Assembly (NCBI GenBank): GCA_003696465.1 | Contig: RFHG01000583.1 | Coordinates: 1 to 7,503 of the forward strand | Source: Gammaproteobacteria bacterium | GTDB lineage: Bacteria; Pseudomonadota; Gammaproteobacteria; J044 | Length of the DNA: 7,503 bases | Direction of reading: 5' to 3' | Part shown: in pieces, positions 5,015 through 7,503 of the stretch | Numbering within the stretch: position 1 is the first letter of the stretch | How the letters are laid out: every line of letters begins with the position of its first letter | Program-made: the position numbers and the translations under genes | The notes under the pieces: model-generated | What the model was told of the DNA's origin: nothing | The model's input: the letters and a program-made list of their open reading frames with translations, nothing else | Databases searched by the model: none

Positions 5015-6391
5015 AAAGCGCTGCCCCTGCTGTTCACGCAGGTATCGGTCGAACACCATGCAGATGTTGCGGATCAGCAGGCGACCGGCGGGCAGCACCC
5101 GAATCCCGCTGTCTTCGAGCACCAGCAGGCCGTCTTCTGCCATGGTCCCGAGTTCTTCCAGCTCCGGCGCGAAATATTCCTTAAAATCCACCGCCCAGGC
5201 CTTGCCGAAGGATGCGAACTCGAGCTGGAAGTTGCAGATGAGCTGGGTGATGACCGCGCGGCGCAGACAGTCGTCGGCATCGAGCTCGACACCGCGAAAG
5301 ACCGGCAGGCGCCCGTCGTCAAGCGCGGCATAATAGCCTTCGGCCTTGCGTTCATTCTGCGCATAGCAGTCGCCCACCATGCCGATGGAGGTCACGCCCA
5401 GACCGAGCAGATCACAGTCGGCATGGGTGGAGTAGCCCTGGAAGTTGCGATACAGGGTGCCCTCGCGCTGGGCACGGGCCAGCTCGTCTTCGGGCAGGGC
5501 GAAGTGGTCCATGCCAATATAGACATAGCCGGCATCGGTGAGGTGTTCGATGCTGGCCTGCAGGATGGCCAGCTTTTCCTGCGGGCTGGGCAGGTCGGCC
5601 TCGCTGATGCGCCGCTGCGGCTTGAACAGGGTCGGCATGTGCGCATAGTTGAAGATCGACAATCGGTCCGGGCGCACGTCCAGCACCTCGTCCAGGGTGC
5701 GCAGGAAGCGCTCACGGCTCTGGTGCGGCAGACCGTAGATCAGATCGATGCTGACCGAGCGGAACCCCTGCTCCCGCGCCTGCTCGATGACGCGAAAGGT
5801 CTGCTCCCGACTCTGGATGCGATTGACCGCCCGCTGTACCTCGGGGTCGAAGTCCTGCACCCCCAGGCTCATGCGATTGAAGCCCAGCTCGCGCAGCAGG
5901 GCGATGGTATCGCCCGCCACCTCGCGCGGGTCGATTTCGATGGAATACTCGCCGCTGTCGTCCTCATGCAGGCGGAACAGCGAACGGGTGTGTTGCATCA
6001 GCGCCTGCATCTCCTCGTGGCTGATGAAGGTCGGGGTGCCGCCGCCCCAGTGCAGCTGGTCCACCGTGCGATCGTCGTCGAACAGTTCGGCCTGCAGCGC
6101 CATCTCGCGGAACAGCCGCTCCAGATACGGCGCCGCCTTGCTGCGATCCTTGGTGACGATCTTGTTGCAGGCACAGTAGTAGCAGACCGTGTCGCAGAAC
6201 GGGATATGGAAATAGAGCGACAGCGGACGCCCCGAGGCATTGGTGCCGCGCGCGATTTCGGCATAACGCCCGGCATCGAAGTCTTCCGTGAACTGCACCG
6301 CAGTGGGATAGGAGGTATAGCGCGGGCCCGCCTTGTCGTACTTGCGGATCAGCGCCTCGTCGAATTCGATACTCTGGTCGAAGTCCTGCAT
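5000..6391 (-). CDS. hemN: Oxygen-independent coproporphyrinogen III dehydrogenase (HemN)
   Basis: The 463-residue product (E. coli HemN has 457) carries the radical-SAM cluster motif FHIPFCDTVCYYCACNKI (61-78). Its Cys66, Cys70 and Cys73 should ligate the [4Fe-4S] cluster, with the HemN-typical extra Cys75. GGGTP (116-120) contacts SAM. PRYTSYPTA (23-31) is the N-terminal segment that separates HemN from HemW-like paralogues, and FQGYSTHADCDLLGLGVTSIG (317-337) is a further family signature. It decarboxylates two propionates of coproporphyrinogen III to give protoporphyrinogen IX without oxygen. The frame is open up to 6577, but the ATG at 6391 is preferred because it gives the family length and lies 4 nt after the prmB stop. 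That spacing, with no strong ribosome site of its own, suggests translational coupling. The gene ends tail-to-tail with the c-di-GMP gene, sharing 15 bp. No FNR-type box is visible near the operon start. Confidence 0.95.
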   Translation of the reverse strand: MQDFDQSIEFDEALIRKYDKAGPRYTSYPTAVQFTEDFDAGRYAEIARGTNASGRPLSLYFHIPFCDTVCYYCACNKIVTKDRSKAAPYLERLFREMALQAELFDDDRTVDQLHWGGGTPTFISHEEMQALMQHTRSLFRLHEDDSGEYSIEIDPREVAGDTIALLRELGFNRMSLGVQDFDPEVQRAVNRIQSREQTFRVIEQAREQGFRSVSIDLIYGLPHQSRERFLRTLDEVLDVRPDRLSIFNYAHMPTLFKPQRRISEADLPSPQEKLAILQASIEHLTDAGYVYIGMDHFALPEDELARAQREGTLYRNFQGYSTHADCDLLGLGVTSIGMVGDCYAQNERKAEGYYAALDDGRLPVFRGVELDADDCLRRAVITQLICNFQLEFASFGKAWAVDFKEYFAPELEELGTMAEDGLLVLEDSGIRVLPAGRLLIRNICMVFDRYLREQQGQRFSRVI

Positions 6392-6395
6392 GGGT

Positions 6396-7334
6396 TCAGG
6401 GGCCTCGTCGGGAAAGCAGCGATTCTGCCATGGGTGCCACGGCAGCCACTTGCGCTGCGTCAAGCAGAAACACGCCATCCCCGCCGCGCTCGAACTCAAG
6501 CCACAGGAACGGCGCCTCGGGCAGGGCCTGCTCCAGCGCCGCGGCGCTGTTGCCCACCTCCACCACCAGGATGCCACCCTCGTTCAGGTGCCGCGGGGCC
6601 TCGGCCAGGATGCGCAGCACCAGATCGAGACCATCCTCCCCGGCGGCCAGCCCGAGTTCCGGTTCATGCCGGAACTCCTCGGGCAGATCGGCCATGTCCT
6701 CGGCATCGACATATGGGGGGTTGCTTACGATGAGGTCGTAGCGCTCGCCCTCGAGCGCGGAGAACAGGTCGGACTCGATGGCCCGCACCTGGCCCTCGCG
6801 GCCATGGCGATGAATGTTCTCCCAGGCCACGTCCACGGCCTCGGGAGAGATGTCGGCCAGATCCACCTCGGCCTGAGGAAAGACATGGGCGCAGGCAATG
6901 CCGATACAACCGCTGCCACTGCACAGGTCCAGCACTCGCCCGACCTGCTCCGGCTCCAGCCATGGCCGAAAGCCTGCCTCGATCAGCTCGCAGATCGGCG
7001 AACGCGGGATGAGCACCGACTCGTTGACATGAAACGGCAGACCGCAGAACCAGGCCTCTCCGGTGAGATAGGCCGCCGGCTTGCGTTCGTGTACACGCCG
7101 CTCGAGCAGGGCATGCACGGCCCTGCGCTCCGCCTCGTCGAGGCGGGTATCAAACCATGCGGATGGTGTATCGGGGGGCAAATGCACCGCGTGCAGCACC
7201 AGGTACACGGCCTCGTCCAGTGCCGTGGCGAAACCATGACCGAAATGCAGCCCGGCCGCATTGAAACGGCTGGCGCCCCAGCGCATGAAGTCGCGCAGGG
7301 TGCGGAGTTCGTCAGGGAGGACGGTATCGGTCAT
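6396..7334 (-). CDS. prmB: Ribosomal protein L3 N5-glutamine methyltransferase (PrmB)
   Basis: The 312-residue product (E. coli PrmB has 310) has the helical N-terminal substrate-binding part followed by a Rossmann methyltransferase. RKPAAYLTGEAWFCGLPF (84-101) and VLIPRSPICELI (107-118) are PrmB-type. VLDLCSGSGCIGIA (134-147) is the SAM-binding motif I, and NPPYVDAEDM (205-214) holds the catalytic NPPY. The AWFCG and DAEDM variants point to PrmB rather than the release-factor enzyme PrmC (HemK). It methylates a glutamine of ribosomal protein L3 during 50S assembly. The frame extends upstream to 7460, but the ATG at 7334 gives the expected length; the longer form would cross the divergent gene. 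No strong Shine-Dalgarno is seen. It is first in an apparent prmB-hemN operon. In E. coli prmB instead sits next to aroC. Confidence 0.94.
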   Translation of the reverse strand: MTDTVLPDELRTLRDFMRWGASRFNAAGLHFGHGFATALDEAVYLVLHAVHLPPDTPSAWFDTRLDEAERRAVHALLERRVHERKPAAYLTGEAWFCGLPFHVNESVLIPRSPICELIEAGFRPWLEPEQVGRVLDLCSGSGCIGIACAHVFPQAEVDLADISPEAVDVAWENIHRHGREGQVRAIESDLFSALEGERYDLIVSNPPYVDAEDMADLPEEFRHEPELGLAAGEDGLDLVLRILAEAPRHLNEGGILVVEVGNSAAALEQALPEAPFLWLEFERGGDGVFLLDAAQVAAVAPMAESLLSRRGP

Positions 7335-7360
7335 GGCGCATGCAGGGTGACGGGAGGTGT

Positions 7361-7370
7361 GGAATAATAC
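7361..7370. promoter_or_regulatory. AT-rich island between prmB and the right-edge gene
   Basis: GGAATAATAC is the only AT-rich patch in the 68-bp gap between the two divergent starts. It offers TATTAT on the minus strand (complement of 7364-7369) and AATAAT on the plus strand (7363-7368) as -10 candidates. Neither has a good -35 at the right distance. It is the likely promoter core for one or both genes, but direction cannot be decided from sequence. Confidence 0.3.
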
Positions 7371-7402
7371 GCCACCATGAGCACGCGAAAAAGGGCACTG
7401 CC

Positions 7403-7503
7403 ATGGATCGCCTGAAACGCCATCACCTGGCCCTGCTGGCCTTGGCCGGAGTGATCGCACTCGTGCTCGGCTTCTGGGCAGGGCAGCTCAACCACGACGA
7501 GCC
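7403..7503 (+). CDS. 5' end of a membrane-anchored or exported protein (partial)
   Basis: ATG at 7403 follows AAAAAGGG (7388-7395) at a 7-nt spacing, a good ribosome site. The 33 visible codons encode a basic start (MDRLKRHH) and then a strongly hydrophobic segment, about residues 9-25, ending near FWAGQL. This is typical of an uncleaved signal anchor or an N-terminal signal sequence; no lipobox or Ala-X-Ala cleavage site is clear. The gene continues past the window edge. The layout is reminiscent of membrane-anchored thioredoxin-fold proteins such as Sco/SenC, but nothing diagnostic is visible, so no function is assigned. Confidence 0.7.
   Translation, partial: MDRLKRHHLALLALAGVIALVLGFWAGQLNHDE

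Noticed and set aside
6392..6577. 62-residue N-terminal extension of HemN
   Set aside because: It lies within the prmB coding region in another frame, is Trp/Arg/Pro-rich nonsense, and is absent from HemN proteins.
5423..6733. A 436-codon plus-strand frame opposite hemN and the end of prmB
   Set aside because: It is antisense to two well-supported genes, and its translation is a low-complexity mirror of the codon bias.
7377..7415. A 12-codon open frame ahead of and overlapping the right-edge gene
   Set aside because: It lacks a ribosome site and the real start at 7403 has one; a regulatory leader peptide is possible but unsupported.
7335..7460. 42-residue N-terminal extension of PrmB
   Set aside because: It overlaps the divergent gene at 7403 and its promoter region; family length fits the ATG at 7334.
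1..7503. tRNA, rRNA, CRISPR, insertion sequences or phage genes
   Set aside because: I saw no cloverleaf, spaced direct repeats, transposase-like product or terminal repeats anywhere in the window.

Overview
The window looks like a chromosomal segment of a GC-rich gammaproteobacterium. Four of its proteins are typical of that class: an IscR with the exact [2Fe-2S] ligand spacing of the E. coli protein, a DUF1249 (YqiB-type) protein, PrmB and HemN. A Chromatiales/Ectothiorhodospiraceae-like sulfur or halophilic lineage is a guess from GC content and gene mix; no marker gene fixes the taxon. There is no phage, transposase, CRISPR, tRNA or rRNA, and the region reads as ordinary housekeeping and signalling DNA.

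Layout: (1) Positions 1-361 carry no convincing gene. They hold a strong 13-bp palindrome of the CTTTCTTTG type, several smaller hairpins that look like dispersed intergenic repeats, and the intrinsic terminator of iscR. (2) iscR (362-838, minus) is preceded by a near-consensus sigma70 promoter overlapped by two tandem Type 1 IscR operators, so it should be autoregulated. It ends in its own terminator, with no iscS/iscU/iscA behind it. (3) Divergent from it is an AIM24/TIGR00266 protein gene (1038-1826, plus) with a good Shine-Dalgarno. (4) A convergent DUF1249 gene (1836-2327, minus) follows. (5) Divergent from that is a large soluble PAS-GAF-PAS-GGDEF-EAL protein (2426-5014, plus) for cyclic-di-GMP turnover. 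Its GGDEF signature is altered to GCDEF and its AEGVE motif to AEGVA. (6) A minus-strand pair, prmB (6396-7334) then hemN (5000-6391), is separated by 4 nt. hemN runs tail-to-tail into the PAS-GAF-PAS-GGDEF-EAL gene with a 15-bp overlap. (7) Head-to-head with prmB, a gene starting at 7403 runs off the end; only its N-terminal membrane segment is visible.

Functionally, two genes centre on iron-sulfur clusters: IscR senses [2Fe-2S] status and HemN is a [4Fe-4S] radical-SAM enzyme of anaerobic haem synthesis. The c-di-GMP protein has sensory domains (two PAS, one GAF). No genuinely new system was found. The best leads are the tandem IscR operators on an isc-less iscR, the altered catalytic motifs of the c-di-GMP protein, and the stop-free palindromic repeat at the left edge.
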